A stretch of 64,000 nt of DNA from assembly GCA_038502055.1 (NCBI GenBank), contig JAXRKN010000037.1, forward strand, positions 124,001 to 188,000, given 5' to 3'. The DNA is from Tanytarsus gracilentus. Lineage: Eukaryota > Arthropoda > Insecta > Diptera > Chironomidae. The notes under the pieces are model-generated. The model was not told the origin of the DNA. It was given only the letters and a program-made list of their open reading frames with translations, and did not search any database. Both the position numbers and the translations under genes were made by a program. Within the stretch, counting starts at the first letter, position 1, and each line of letters starts with the position of its first letter. Below are positions 63,756 through 64,000 of the stretch, in pieces.

Positions 63756-64000
63756 ATTTCAATAATGAAGAATATCCACGACTTTATCAACCCGAGCAAC
63801 ATCAAAACCTTCAACCAGATGAAAATCAACAGATTAATGAAATTTTCATCGAAATCCCACCACCAAATATTCGACTTGACTTATGTCCCGTTTGCAGTCG
63901 ACGATTTGCAACTGAAACGCTTCATAAGCATATTCTGATATGCGAGAGAATTAACACTAAGAAGAGAAAGCCTTTTAACTCTTCAAGTCAGCGGCTTAAA
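63756..64000 (+). CDS. ZC2HC1 family zinc-finger exon, partial at the window edge
   Basis: Acceptor AATTCGCAG at 63755; read in phase 1 the exon is open to the window end: FNNEEYPRLYQPEQ, a Gln/Asn-rich linker, IEIPPPNIRLDL, then CPVC-X11-H-X3-C. This CX2CX11HX3C pattern, followed at once by INTKKRKPFNSSSQRLK, is the hallmark of zf-C2HC_2 repeats in ZC2HC1A/B/C proteins (typically -KKRK-FDSS-QR-). More zinc fingers are expected beyond the edge. Function is poorly known in the family; I assign none. The ATG-started ORF at 63729 is a shadow in another frame. Confidence 0.85.

Noticed and set aside
63729..63938. 69-codon ORF at the right edge
   Set aside because: Wrong frame over the zinc-finger exon; begins upstream of the splice acceptor.

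Overview
This is a eukaryotic window, AT-rich and almost certainly from an arthropod. The best guess is a dipteran insect, because most introns are short (67-533 bp), exons carry GTRAGT donors, and intergenic DNA is full of A/T runs and insect-style TCAGT initiator motifs. I could not fix the species. About 5% of the window is recognisable protein-coding DNA. The rest is intron or intergenic DNA carrying several mobile or duplicated elements. There are no operons, rRNAs, CRISPR arrays or convincing tRNAs.

Gene 1 lies on the minus strand at 23659..29019. It is a complete FERM-domain gene orthologous to vertebrate EPB41L4A (band 4.1-like 4A, NBL4). I rebuilt it as 11 coding exons whose splice phases all agree, giving 1073 residues. 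The protein has an N-terminal FERM domain (about 1-310), an Arg/Ser-rich middle part, a conserved 'LVDTSGMTEDQLKEIPYT' motif, an Asn/Ser-rich tail, and a C-terminal ETLL that fits a class I PDZ ligand. Gene 2 lies on the plus strand and runs off the right edge. It is a ZC2HC1-type (C2HC zinc finger) gene. The zinc-finger exon starts at 63756. Two possible first coding exons, at 53055..53172 and 62218..62434 (the latter with a second internal donor), all end in phase 1, as the acceptor requires. This suggests alternative promoters about 9 kb apart.

Layout: 1-5.1 kb is non-coding, with a 91-bp terminal-repeat fragment and a SINE-like insertion flanked by a long target duplication. 5.1-7.6 kb is the left arm of a ~2.5-kb inverted duplication whose other arm is at 35.5-38.0 kb. 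The two arms enclose gene 1, and each carries the same inward-pointing TATA/initiator/splice-donor cassette. 10.5-12.6 kb is a foldback (FB-like) element made of ~283-bp TAATTA-rich units. 12.6-23.7 kb has no recognised gene. 29-35.5 kb is upstream of gene 1 and holds a 976-bp element with perfect 30-bp terminal inverted repeats. 42.4-43.9 kb is a 1458-bp palindromic element flanked by a perfect 8-bp target duplication. 49.5-50.3 kb is another terminal-repeat element with three 120-bp tandem units; it shares its module with the 10.5-kb foldback element and its ends with the 91-bp fragment at the left edge. From 50.3 kb onward the sequence is the 5' region and introns of gene 2.
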